Below, in pieces: positions 1 through 6,325 of a DNA stretch of 17,147 nucleotides; position 1 is the stretch's first letter; every line of letters starts with the position of its first letter. The notes beneath the pieces are model-generated. The model saw only the letters and a list, made by a program, of their open reading frames with translations. It was not told the origin of the DNA and made no database searches. The DNA lies in NCBI GenBank assembly GCA_937901915.1, contig CALGUD010000137.1, forward strand, positions 1 through 17,147. The letters are read 5' to 3'. The translations under genes and the position numbers were made by a program. The stretch is from an uncultured Flavobacteriaceae bacterium (GTDB taxonomy: Bacteria > Bacteroidota > Bacteroidia > Flavobacteriales > Flavobacteriaceae).

Positions 1-99
1 GAGGCCGGCCGGGTAGGTCCCGGTCGGGTGCAGCGCCGTGACGAAGAGCGTCACGAACGGCACGATGGTGATGACCATGAGGATGACCATGGACCAAGT
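1..99 (-). other. Foreign high-GC fragment (sugar ABC permease-like), probable chimeric contig edge
   Basis: The first 60 bases are about 73% GC and the first 100 about 65%, against a strongly AT-rich remainder. Read on the minus strand, about 32 codons are open, nearly all ending in G or C. They encode a hydrophobic stretch containing ITIVPFVTLFVTALHPTGTY, which resembles the first membrane segment and following loop of MalG-type carbohydrate ABC transporter permeases from high-GC actinobacteria. The composition then changes abruptly to flavobacterial within a few bases near 97-103. Seen: the composition break and the GC3-biased frame. Inferred: a chimeric read, contaminant or misassembly rather than real adjacency. 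A recent horizontal insertion is possible but less likely, because the join cuts two genes. Confidence 0.6.
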
Positions 100-927
100 C
101 GTATAAATCTACATATTAATCCCTTTAACGGAAATATTCTGCCCGAAGAAAATTTTAATAATGGAAATGCTTTTTTCCTATCAGTTATGAAACTTCATCG
201 ATGGCTTTTGTTGGATGTAAAAATTGGTAGGCCAATAGTTGGGGCAGCAACTATAATTTTTATTGTATTATGTGTATCCGGACTCATTTTATGGATACCA
301 AAAAAAGTAAAAAAAGCAAAACAATGGAAACGCGGTTTAACTATAAAATGGAAAGCCAATTGGAAACGTATTAACTATGATATTCATAATACACTGGGTT
401 TTTATGCACTTATTCCACTTCTATTAATGGGATTATCCGGTTTAATCTGGTCTTTTCCCAGCTATTACAATGGGTTGGAAAATGTATTAGGTGATAAATT
501 AGGTAAACAACGATTTGATACTACCATTTCAATTGAAAAAAATATAGCTAAAAATAAATTAACTCCGGTTGAAGACTTAATAAACGTTACCGATTCCTTA
601 AAAAAGGATAAAGCATTTGCCTATAGAATTACTTTTCCTCAGGAAAAACAACATTCTGTAATGATAAGAAGAAAAGAAAAAGGCTTTTTTGCCACAGATG
701 CATCCGATAAATTCCAGTTTAATCCTCATAGCGGGGAACTTTTAGAAGTCGATTATTTTAAAGACTGGAAGTTTAACGAAAAAGTAGCCGCTCTCATAAG
801 GGCCATTCATATTGGTTCTTTTATGGGAACATTTTCTAAAATCATATATTTTATTTGTTGTTTAATCGCCTCATCCATGCCAGTAACCGGAACCCTTATC
901 TGGATTAATAAATTAAGGAAAAAATAA
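28..927 (+). CDS. PepSY-associated transmembrane protein, 5' truncated
   Basis: Membrane protein of the PepSY_TM type, often found near iron or siderophore uptake genes in Bacteroidota; its biochemical role is not settled. The frame is open to the left edge and has a GTG at 28, but about 25 residues encoded before base ~100 come from the foreign GC-rich segment and are Arg/His/Asp-rich nonsense. The genuine part starts around INLHINPFNGNILPEENF, typical of the end of a PepSY-like repeat ('YINPYTGE...'). It is followed by LHRWLLL, a membrane helix (PIVGAATIIFIVLCVSGLIL), a basic loop, a second helix (FYALIPLLLMGLSGLIWSF), a periplasmic domain and a last helix near the C-terminus (IIYFICCLIASSMPVTGTLI). 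Family members usually have about 350-400 residues with another N-terminal membrane helix, so the real N-terminus is missing. No other gene of the same strand is near. Confidence 0.75.
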   Translation: MQRRDEERHERHDGDDHEDDHGPSRINLHINPFNGNILPEENFNNGNAFFLSVMKLHRWLLLDVKIGRPIVGAATIIFIVLCVSGLILWIPKKVKKAKQWKRGLTIKWKANWKRINYDIHNTLGFYALIPLLLMGLSGLIWSFPSYYNGLENVLGDKLGKQRFDTTISIEKNIAKNKLTPVEDLINVTDSLKKDKAFAYRITFPQEKQHSVMIRRKEKGFFATDASDKFQFNPHSGELLEVDYFKDWKFNEKVAALIRAIHIGSFMGTFSKIIYFICCLIASSMPVTGTLIWINKLRKK

Positions 928-993
928 AGAGATAAATATGTATGCTATAACTAAACAACAACATTTGTCAATATTCGGAGGGAAAATGTTATC

Positions 994-1030
994 AACCAAA
1001 ACAGGTAGAAATTCCCACCTGTTTTTGGTT
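994..1030. terminator. Bidirectional terminator-like hairpin
   Basis: AACCAAAACAGGT (994-1006) pairs with ACCTGTTTTTGGTT (1017-1030) with a single bulged T and a 10-nt loop. The A-rich and T-rich arms give a T run on either strand. It lies between two converging genes (ends at 927 and 1045), where a shared terminator is expected. Confidence 0.7.
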
Positions 1031-1044
1031 AATGATCGTTTAAT

Positions 1045-1353
1045 CTATTCAACAATTTCACCTTCCCAATCAAGTATGCCACCCATAAGATTATAGGCAT
1101 TCTCAAAACCTAATTTGTTCATGATATCACATGCATTTGCGCTTCTGGCTCCCGAGCGACAGTACACATAATAGTTTTTTGTTTTGTCGAGTGCTTCTAC
1201 TTCATTAATAAAACCCTGCCCTTGTTTAATATCAATATGTATTGCATTTGGTATATAACCTTGTTGAACCTCTTCTTCTGTCCTTACATCCAGAATAACA
1301 GCATTTTCATCTGCTTCTAGTTGTTCAACCCACTCTTCCTGCGTTAAATTCAT
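1045..1353 (-). CDS. Single-domain rhodanese-like protein
   Basis: Small cytoplasmic sulfurtransferase-type protein of 102 residues, the normal length of a stand-alone rhodanese domain. The N-terminal ILDVRTEEEVQQGYIPNAIHI (residues 20-40) is the conserved 'DVR..E...GHI.GA' strand-loop region. The active-site loop is CRSGARS with the catalytic Cys at residue 65. The C-terminal GFENAYNLMGGILDW is the usual CDC25/rhodanese end motif. It has no signal peptide. A weak -7-like element (TAATTTTG on the minus strand, 1377-1370) lies 16 bases upstream of the ATG and abuts the terminator of the preceding minus-strand gene, but I see no matching -33 element. The physiological sulfur acceptor cannot be read from the sequence. 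Confidence 0.9.
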   Translation of the reverse strand: MNLTQEEWVEQLEADENAVILDVRTEEEVQQGYIPNAIHIDIKQGQGFINEVEALDKTKNYYVYCRSGARSANACDIMNKLGFENAYNLMGGILDWEGEIVE

Positions 1354-1376
1354 GTTTTTTAAATTTTTACAAAATT

Positions 1377-1412
1377 AAAAAATCCGGAGCAAATAGCATG
1401 CTCCGGATTTTA
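1377..1412 (-). terminator. Intrinsic terminator of the CNHC thioredoxin-fold gene
   Basis: On the minus strand, AATCCGGAGC(A) (reading down from 1409) pairs with GCTCCGGATT (1390-1381), a GC-rich 10-11 bp stem with a 7-nt loop, followed by a run of T (TTTTTTAATTTTG). It begins about 20 bases after the stop codon of the gene at 1430. Confidence 0.8.
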
Positions 1413-1429
1413 ATAATTCCAGATGGTTT

Positions 1430-2047
1430 TTATGTTTTAATTGAACACCCTATGGCCTTTGTAGTTTCAATTGGAATTTTCGCCCCTTTCAGCATGGCAT
1501 CAACAGCATCTTCTACATATTTGGTTTCAACTGCATCTGCATTTTGATAATTATCATCAATAGCCCCAATGTATTTTACAATATTTCCTTTCTCAGTTTT
1601 TTGAAGTAAAAAAACATGAGGCGTTCGTGATGCACCATATTGAGGATAAATTTTTTGGCCATCATCTAACAAATACGGGAAAGTAAAACCTTTTTCTTTA
1701 GCCCTTATCTTCATTTTTTCAAAGCTGTCCTGGGGCTGTACATTCGGGTTATTCGGATTGATGGCAATAACAGGCACTCCTTGAGATTTATATTTTGCAT
1801 CTAATGCAATAATCCTGTCTTCATATGCAACAGCATACGGGCAATGGTTACAGGTAAATATTACTAAAAAGCCCTTGGCGTCTTTGTAATCAGATAATGA
1901 AACCATTTTACCATCTATATTTTTAAGCTCAAAATCTGTAGCGTTGTCTCCAATTCCATATCCCTCAGCACCGGCCGGGTTGTATAAAGCAAATGCTGCA
2001 GCTACTCCAGCTATAACAATTACTAATAGAATTTTTAAAATTTTCAT
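1430..2047 (-). CDS. Exported thioredoxin-fold (peroxiredoxin-like) protein with CNHC site
   Basis: Protein of 205 residues. An N-terminal hydrophobic segment (about residues 4-20, ILKILLVIVIAGVAAAFAL) is a signal peptide or membrane anchor, so the protein acts outside the cytoplasmic membrane. The AhpC/TSA-redoxin fold follows: DFELKNIDGKMVSLSDY, then VIFTCNHCPYA with the redox pair C66-x-x-C69, then AINPN and SRTPHVFLL with the cis-Pro loop. The C-terminal GCSIKT is typical of the 'thioredoxin family protein / PRX-like 1' group, whose members are uncharacterised. It is probably co-transcribed with the TlpA-like lipoprotein gene 25 bases upstream, the gap holding a 9-bp tandem repeat (TTGTTTAGG twice, 2052-2069). 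The reductase or peroxidase substrate is unknown. Confidence 0.85.
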   Translation of the reverse strand: MKILKILLVIVIAGVAAAFALYNPAGAEGYGIGDNATDFELKNIDGKMVSLSDYKDAKGFLVIFTCNHCPYAVAYEDRIIALDAKYKSQGVPVIAINPNNPNVQPQDSFEKMKIRAKEKGFTFPYLLDDGQKIYPQYGASRTPHVFLLQKTEKGNIVKYIGAIDDNYQNADAVETKYVEDAVDAMLKGAKIPIETTKAIGCSIKT

Positions 2048-2072
2048 AAGATTGTTTAGGTTGTTTAGGTTT

Positions 2073-2639
2073 TTAGTTTAAAAATTTATTCAGTTGTTCT
2101 TCAAGTTGTTCATAATTAAAGGATTGTTCATAGAACCCTTTTGAATTTTTGTTATAAATAACCGTTGCAGGTATAGCGCCAGACCAGTTCTCATCTACCA
2201 AAGGTATCCAGTCATTTTGTTTTGGGTCATCTAAAAGAATGACTTTAGATTTTATATTGTTCTTCTTTATAAATGGGATTAGAGTTTTATCTATCTTTTT
2301 AGGAAAATCCAAACTTACCAGTATAACTTCTACATTCTTGTCTTTATAATTTTGATACAACTCTTCAAAATGAGGTAATTCTTTTACACAGGGTTTACAC
2401 CAGGTAGCCCAAAAATTGATGACATAAATTTTATCATCTTTAAAATTTAAATATTTTTCAAAACCTTTAAAATCATAAGTTTCAACCACTACTTCCGCAG
2501 AGTTAGATACTAGCTCACCTGAATTTTCTACAGATTCTTCTGCAACCTCTTTATTCCCAGCCTTTTCATTATTCGGTTTACACCCGAATAAAATTACAAA
2601 AAAAACGGATGCTACTATATATTTTATCTTGAAATTCAT
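2073..2639 (-). CDS. TlpA-like thioredoxin lipoprotein
   Basis: Predicted lipoprotein thiol-disulfide oxidoreductase of 188 residues. The signal peptide ends in a lipobox, LFGC, with the lipidated Cys at position 20. An acidic, Ser/Val/Glu-rich linker (21-50) follows. The thioredoxin domain carries the WATWCKPC active site (C81, C84), a TlpA/ResA-type motif, and GAIPATVIYNK supplies the cis-Pro loop. The family reduces periplasmic disulfides, for example in cytochrome c maturation, but nothing nearby indicates a specific partner. It is the first gene of a probable two-gene minus-strand unit with the CNHC protein. Its 118-base upstream region is shared with a divergent MarR-type regulator gene, so the regulator could also act here. 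Confidence 0.9.
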   Translation of the reverse strand: MNFKIKYIVASVFFVILFGCKPNNEKAGNKEVAEESVENSGELVSNSAEVVVETYDFKGFEKYLNFKDDKIYVINFWATWCKPCVKELPHFEELYQNYKDKNVEVILVSLDFPKKIDKTLIPFIKKNNIKSKVILLDDPKQNDWIPLVDENWSGAIPATVIYNKNSKGFYEQSFNYEQLEEQLNKFLN

Positions 2640-2725
2640 AATGTAAAAATAAAAATCTTCAGTACCCCTGTTTTCCTTTTAACAAAAAATTATCATTTCC
2701 TTTCAGCAAAAACATTTAAAATACA

Positions 2726-2759
2726 GTACATTTGTACATACAAATATTGTAAATACAAT
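2726..2759. promoter_or_regulatory. Tandem palindromic operator, likely MarR autoregulation site
   Basis: Three perfect short palindromes are packed into 34 bases before the regulator gene: GTACA-tt-TGTAC (2726-2737), ATTTGTA-ca-TACAAAT (2730-2745) and ATTGTA-aa-TACAAT (2746-2759). The last two share the core TTGTANNTACAA with centres 15 bp apart. The first two overlap the -7 element and the third overlaps the start codon. MarR-family dimers bind such 12-16 bp palindromes over their own promoters, so repression in cis is the natural reading. Confidence 0.6.
2727..2734 (+). promoter_or_regulatory. Putative -7 element of the marR-type gene
   Basis: TACATTTG matches the Bacteroidota TAnnTTTG -7 consensus, 24 bases before the ATG at 2758. 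I do not see a TTG/TTTG -33 element at the usual distance, so the promoter would be weak or activator-dependent. It lies inside the palindromic operator region. Confidence 0.45.
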
Positions 2760-3204
2760 GAAGATAGAAGATATCATTAAAACATCTTACATGCCGAACC
2801 ATACAAAAACTGTTATTAATTTAATTTATACATCCAATTATGCTGCTGAAATATTAAATACTGCTATAAAACCTTTTGACATTTCTATGCAACAGTTTAA
2901 TGTTTTGCGAATTCTGAGAGGACAAAAAGGAAAACCGGCAAATTTATATACCATTCAGGAAAGAATGATCAATAAGATGAGTAATACCACCCGGCTCATA
3001 GACAAATTAATTGTTAAAGAATATGTAGAGCGGACAACATGCGAAAAGAACCGGAGAAAAATAGAAATTTTTATAACTCCATCAGGCCTTGAAGCTTTAA
3101 AAGAAATGGATGAGGCTGTTCATACAGCAGAAAAAAAAATCATTGAAAATCTTACGCAAAAAGAAATTGAATTATTGAACAACTTATTGGAAAAGCTACG
3201 GTAA
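2758..3204 (+). CDS. MarR-family winged-helix transcriptional regulator
   Basis: A 148-residue DNA-binding regulator with the usual MarR layout: N-terminal dimerisation helices (residues 15-40), ISMQQFNVLRIL (42-53), a recognition region around INKMSNTTRLIDKLIVKEYVER (71-92), a wing containing CEKNRRKIEIFITPSG (95-110), and a C-terminal dimerisation helix. Cys95 sits in the wing, where many homologues have an Asp; a redox or electrophile-sensing role is conceivable but not shown. It lies 59 bases upstream of a yceI-type gene on the same strand with no terminator between, so both are probably one unit regulated by this protein through the palindromes at 2726-2759. Confidence 0.9.
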   Translation: MKIEDIIKTSYMPNHTKTVINLIYTSNYAAEILNTAIKPFDISMQQFNVLRILRGQKGKPANLYTIQERMINKMSNTTRLIDKLIVKEYVERTTCEKNRRKIEIFITPSGLEALKEMDEAVHTAEKKIIENLTQKEIELLNNLLEKLR

Positions 3205-3263
3205 ACAATCCATTAAACATAGAAAAACTATACACTCAATATTAACTTTAATTTTAAACAAAA

Positions 3264-3839
3264 ATGAAAAACAGAATTTTAACTTTAGCATTATCACTAG
3301 TTGCACTGGCTTCTCTATCATTTATGAATAATGTAGGTGAAAAAAAAGAAGTAAATACAGAAAAAAGTAAAGTAACCTGGAAGGGATATAAAGTCACAGG
3401 TTCACATGAGGGAACAATAAATTTGAAAGACGGCCATCTGGTTTTTGATGGAGATAAACTAACCGGAGGTGAATTTACAGTAGATATGACCACCATAAAT
3501 TCTACTGACCTTGAAGGTGAATGGAAAACAAAATTAGATGACCATTTAAAGGCGGACGACTTTTTTGGAGTGGCAAAGCATCCGACTTCCAAATTGGTGA
3601 TTACCAACGTAAAATCTACCGGTAAAAATTCTTATGAAGTAACCGGAGACCTTACAATTAAGGGAACAACCGAACCACTTGCATTTGATATTTCTGTTTA
3701 TGGAAGTAAAGCCACAGCTTCGTTAAAAATTGACAGAACCACATATGGTCTCAAGTATGGTTCAGGTAGTTTCTTTGACAATTTAGGGGATAAAGCAATA
3801 TATGATGAATTTGATCTGGTAGTTGATCTGGAATTGTAA
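3264..3839 (+). CDS. Secreted YceI-family (lipocalin-like) protein
   Basis: A 191-residue protein with a Sec signal peptide (about residues 1-20, RILTLALSLVALASLSF) followed by a YceI domain: SKVTWKGYKVTGSHEGTINL, then GGEFTVDMTTINSTDLEG, HLKADDFFGVAKHPTSKLVI and GDLTIKGTTEPLAFDI. YceI proteins form a beta-barrel that binds polyisoprenoid lipids; some are induced by base or osmotic stress. The physiological ligand here is unknown. It probably shares a transcript with the MarR-type gene upstream and is closed by a strong terminator at 3861. The ATG at 3264 gives a canonical signal peptide, which supports this start. Confidence 0.92.
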   Translation: MKNRILTLALSLVALASLSFMNNVGEKKEVNTEKSKVTWKGYKVTGSHEGTINLKDGHLVFDGDKLTGGEFTVDMTTINSTDLEGEWKTKLDDHLKADDFFGVAKHPTSKLVITNVKSTGKNSYEVTGDLTIKGTTEPLAFDISVYGSKATASLKIDRTTYGLKYGSGSFFDNLGDKAIYDEFDLVVDLEL

Positions 3840-3860
3840 TTCAGTCCATTTTATCCATAC

Positions 3861-3890
3861 AAAAATCCCACTTCAAGGTGGGATTTTTTT
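3861..3890 (+). terminator. Intrinsic terminator after the yceI-type gene
   Basis: AAAAATCCCAC (3861-3871) pairs with GTGGGATTTTT (3878-3888) around a 6-nt loop, with seven consecutive T. It lies 21 bases after the stop codon and insulates the trp operon from this unit. Confidence 0.88.
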
Positions 3891-3929
3891 ATGCACTCAA
3901 TAAATTTTTGTTATTTTTTGAAAAACCCG

Positions 3930-3960
3930 TTTGAAAATTGGTTTAACCTTTCTATATTTG
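3930..3960 (+). promoter_or_regulatory. trp operon promoter (Bacteroidota type)
   Basis: TTTG (3930-3933) and TATATTTG (3953-3960) are separated by 19 bp and fit the Bacteroidota primary-sigma consensus TTTG-N19-TAnnTTTG exactly. Transcription would start a few bases downstream, around 3966-3968, giving a very short untranslated leader before the leader-peptide ATG at 3979. Confidence 0.8.
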
Positions 3961-3978
3961 GCACATCAAATAAATAAA

Positions 3979-4041
3979 ATGATAAACACATTAAATAATA
4001 GCTGGTGGTGGTTTAACTTAACGTCTAATGTCGTGAGGTAG
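3979..4041 (+). CDS. trpL: trp operon leader peptide
   Basis: A 20-codon reading frame starting MINTLNNS, then three consecutive Trp codons (TGG at 4003-4011), then FNLTSNVVR and TAG. Three adjacent Trp codons in a short frame just after the promoter and 31 bases before a terminator hairpin, upstream of trpE, are the hallmark of a transcription-attenuation leader. Ribosomes stall at the Trp codons when charged tRNA-Trp is scarce. The last sense codons (4029-4035) carry the sequence that competes with the terminator, so a ribosome that reaches the stop codon would cover it. The peptide itself is not expected to have a function. Confidence 0.88.
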   Translation: MINTLNNSWWWFNLTSNVVR

Positions 4042-4100
4042 CCCTGCTTTAGTTTTATTTAAACAACATATAAAGGCTTGTCAACACGACAAGCCTTTTT
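4029..4100 (+). promoter_or_regulatory. trp attenuator: antiterminator and terminator
   Basis: The terminator is AAAGGCTTGTC (4072-4082) paired with GACAAGCCTTT (4088-4098), 11 perfect pairs and a 5-nt loop, ending in TTTTT. The competing structure pairs TGTCGTG (4029-4035, the end of trpL) with CACGACA (4085-4091, the terminator loop and 3' arm), and AGCC (4040-4043) can add pairs with GGCT (4075-4078). A ribosome stalled on the Trp codons leaves 4029-4035 free, so antitermination occurs and trpEGDCFBA is expressed. A ribosome at the stop codon masks it, and the terminator forms. The pairing is seen directly; the mechanism is inferred from the classical trp attenuator. Confidence 0.8.
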
Positions 4101-4157
4101 CTTTGCCCCGAACTTATTCGGATCTATTTTATAAAAACCAAAACTGTTTTAACAAAA

Positions 4158-5558
4158 ATGAAACATTTTAAATTTAAAACCCATTACAAACAAATCCTGG
4201 CCGATACTATCACACCAGTTAGCGTTTATTTAAAAATACGCGACCGCTATCCGAATAGTATATTATTGGAGAGCAGTGATTATCATGCAAATGATAACAG
4301 TTTTTCTTATATCTGTTTTAATCCGGTTGCTTCTATAAAAGTTGAAAATGATACAATTACAAAAACATATCCGGATGGCAATAAAGAAGAGTTTAATGCC
4401 GTAAAGAATACAAGCATTCCAAAAGAAATAGAAAAGTTTGCTGGCCAGTTTGAAGTACAAAAAAACGGGTTTAAATTTATTAATTCCGGATTATTTGGTT
4501 ATATAGCTTATGATGCTGTACGATATTTTGAAGATATAAATATTTCCCAAAAAGACGAATCACTTGATATCCCGGATATATACTATTTAATTTATCAAAA
4601 CATTATCGCCATCAATCATTTTAAAAATGAAGCCTATATTTTTGCGCATTGTTATGAAACAGAAAACAATATCCTTGAAATAGAACAATTATTGCAATCC
4701 AGAAATTTTGCAACCTATAATTTTTCAAAAGTGGGCGATCCTGCTTCAAATTTAAAAGACGAAGAATATAAACAACACGTAGAACTCGCCAAAAAACACT
4801 GCCATAGGGGTGATGTTTTTCAATTAGTATTAAGCCGGCGGTTTTCTCAAAAATTTAAAGGCGATGAATTTAATGTATACCGGGCTTTACGAAGCGTAAA
4901 TCCTTCTCCGTATTTATTTTACTTCGATTTTGGGAATTTTAAAATATTCGGAAGTTCTCCCGAAGCACAACTTATAGTCAAAAACAATAAAGCAGAAATA
5001 CACCCCATAGCGGGAACTTTTAAACGAACCGGGAACGATGAAAAAGATGCCGAATTGGCTAAACAACTCACCGAAGACCACAAAGAAAACAGTGAACATG
5101 TGATGTTAGTGGATCTTGCCCGAAATGATCTCAGCAGGAATGGAAACATGGTAAAGGTGGAAACCTACAGAGAGGTTCAATTCTTTTCGCATGTTATTCA
5201 CCTGGTATCTAAAGTTACAGGGCAAAAAAAACCCGAAATCCCTACCATGCAAGTGGTGGCCGACACTTTCCCTGCAGGTACTTTAAGCGGAGCACCAAAA
5301 CATATGGCTATGCAGCTTATTGAAAAATATGAAACCTGTAACCGTAATCACTACGGCGGTGCTATAGGTTTTATGGATTTTGAAGGAAACTTTAACCACG
5401 CGATCATGATACGTACATTTTTGAGTAAAAACCATGAATTGTATTACCAGGCAGGTGCCGGACTCGTATCTAAATCGGACCCAGAAGATGAACTGCAGGA
5501 GACTTATCACAAATTGGGAGCATTAACAAAAGCTATGGAGATAGCCGAGGGCATATAA
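4158..5558 (+). CDS. trpE: Anthranilate synthase component I
   Basis: Converts chorismate to anthranilate using ammonia supplied by TrpG; first committed step of tryptophan synthesis, in the cytoplasm. At 466 residues it has normal length. The N-terminal domain carries LLESS (36-40), the conserved Trp feedback-binding motif, so allosteric inhibition is likely. The chorismate-utilising domain shows RGDVFQLVLSRRF (217-229), NPSPYLFYFDFG, FGSSPEAQL (264-272), PIAGTFKR (283-290), SEHVMLVDLARNDL (312-325), FPAGTLSGAPK (371-381) and GAGLVSKSDPEDE near the C-terminus. These include the catalytic Glu/His and metal-binding residues. It is the first structural gene of the operon, 57 bases after the attenuator. 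Together with the separate TrpG downstream it forms the usual two-subunit enzyme rather than a fusion. Confidence 0.97.
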   Translation: MKHFKFKTHYKQILADTITPVSVYLKIRDRYPNSILLESSDYHANDNSFSYICFNPVASIKVENDTITKTYPDGNKEEFNAVKNTSIPKEIEKFAGQFEVQKNGFKFINSGLFGYIAYDAVRYFEDINISQKDESLDIPDIYYLIYQNIIAINHFKNEAYIFAHCYETENNILEIEQLLQSRNFATYNFSKVGDPASNLKDEEYKQHVELAKKHCHRGDVFQLVLSRRFSQKFKGDEFNVYRALRSVNPSPYLFYFDFGNFKIFGSSPEAQLIVKNNKAEIHPIAGTFKRTGNDEKDAELAKQLTEDHKENSEHVMLVDLARNDLSRNGNMVKVETYREVQFFSHVIHLVSKVTGQKKPEIPTMQVVADTFPAGTLSGAPKHMAMQLIEKYETCNRNHYGGAIGFMDFEGNFNHAIMIRTFLSKNHELYYQAGAGLVSKSDPEDELQETYHKLGALTKAMEIAEGI

Positions 5559-5608
5559 ACCCTCAAAAGATTGTAAAGAAAAAAATAAATAAGAATAGTA
5601 TTAGTACT

Positions 5609-6250
5609 ATGAATACAGAAAACAAAAATATAAAATCCGGTTCCTCCACTTTGGGAAGAGGTGTAGCGAAACATGTTTTAGTGATAGACAACTATGACAG
5701 TTTTACCTACAACCTGGTGCATTATTTAGAAGACCTGGGATGTGAAGTTACTGTGAGGCGTAATGACCAGTTAACATTGGATGAAGTAGAACCTTTTGAC
5801 AAAATTGTACTTTCCCCCGGCCCCGGTATACCTGATGAAGCCGGACTTTTAAAAGCTATTATTAAAGAATATGCTCCTACAAAAAGTATCTTTGGGGTAT
5901 GTTTAGGATTACAAGCCATCGGGGAAGTGTTTGGAGGTACTTTGATAAACCTGGACAGCGTTTATCACGGTGTAGCAACAAAAGTGAAAATTGTAAAAGA
6001 GGATGTTTTGTTTACAGGACTTCCCGAAGAAATTGAAGTTGGCAGGTACCATTCCTGGGTGGTAGATCCTAAATTACCCGATACATTAATTGCTACATCT
6101 TTTGATGAAAACGGACAGCTTATGTCTGCACGACATACTGAGTATGATGTTTGTGGAGTGCAATATCATCCTGAATCTGTATTAACACCCTATGGGAAAA
6201 AAATATTGGAGAATTGGCTGAATCAACCTGTAAAGGAAGCAAACAAATGA
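5609..6250 (+). CDS. trpG: Anthranilate synthase component II (glutamine amidotransferase)
   Basis: Hydrolyses glutamine and delivers ammonia to TrpE. Class I amidotransferase signatures are complete: IDNYDSFTYNLVHYLEDLG (26-44), SPGPG (69-73), FGVCLGLQAIGE with nucleophile Cys98, RYHSW (146-150) and the QYHPES catalytic His187/Glu189. At 213 residues it is about 20 longer than usual because of an N-terminal extension, NIKSGSSTLGRGVAKHV, that precedes the normal start of the fold. The extension is encoded by bases (~5640-5668) that look like a degenerate intergenic hairpin repeat. No other in-frame ATG lies nearer the fold, so the ATG at 5609 is kept; a non-AUG start closer to the core is possible. 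It lies 50 bases after trpE. Confidence 0.95.
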   Translation: MNTENKNIKSGSSTLGRGVAKHVLVIDNYDSFTYNLVHYLEDLGCEVTVRRNDQLTLDEVEPFDKIVLSPGPGIPDEAGLLKAIIKEYAPTKSIFGVCLGLQAIGEVFGGTLINLDSVYHGVATKVKIVKEDVLFTGLPEEIEVGRYHSWVVDPKLPDTLIATSFDENGQLMSARHTEYDVCGVQYHPESVLTPYGKKILENWLNQPVKEANK

Positions 6251-6325
6251 TCATTTATAAATAAAAGTTTAAATATAAAAAACCTGGCATCCTCACCTTT
6301 TAGGAGACGACCGGGGCAAAGACTC

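Noticed and set aside
3254..3607. Minus-strand open frame of 117 codons opposite the yceI-type gene
   Set aside because: It is fully antisense to a well-supported secreted protein and has no recognisable domain.
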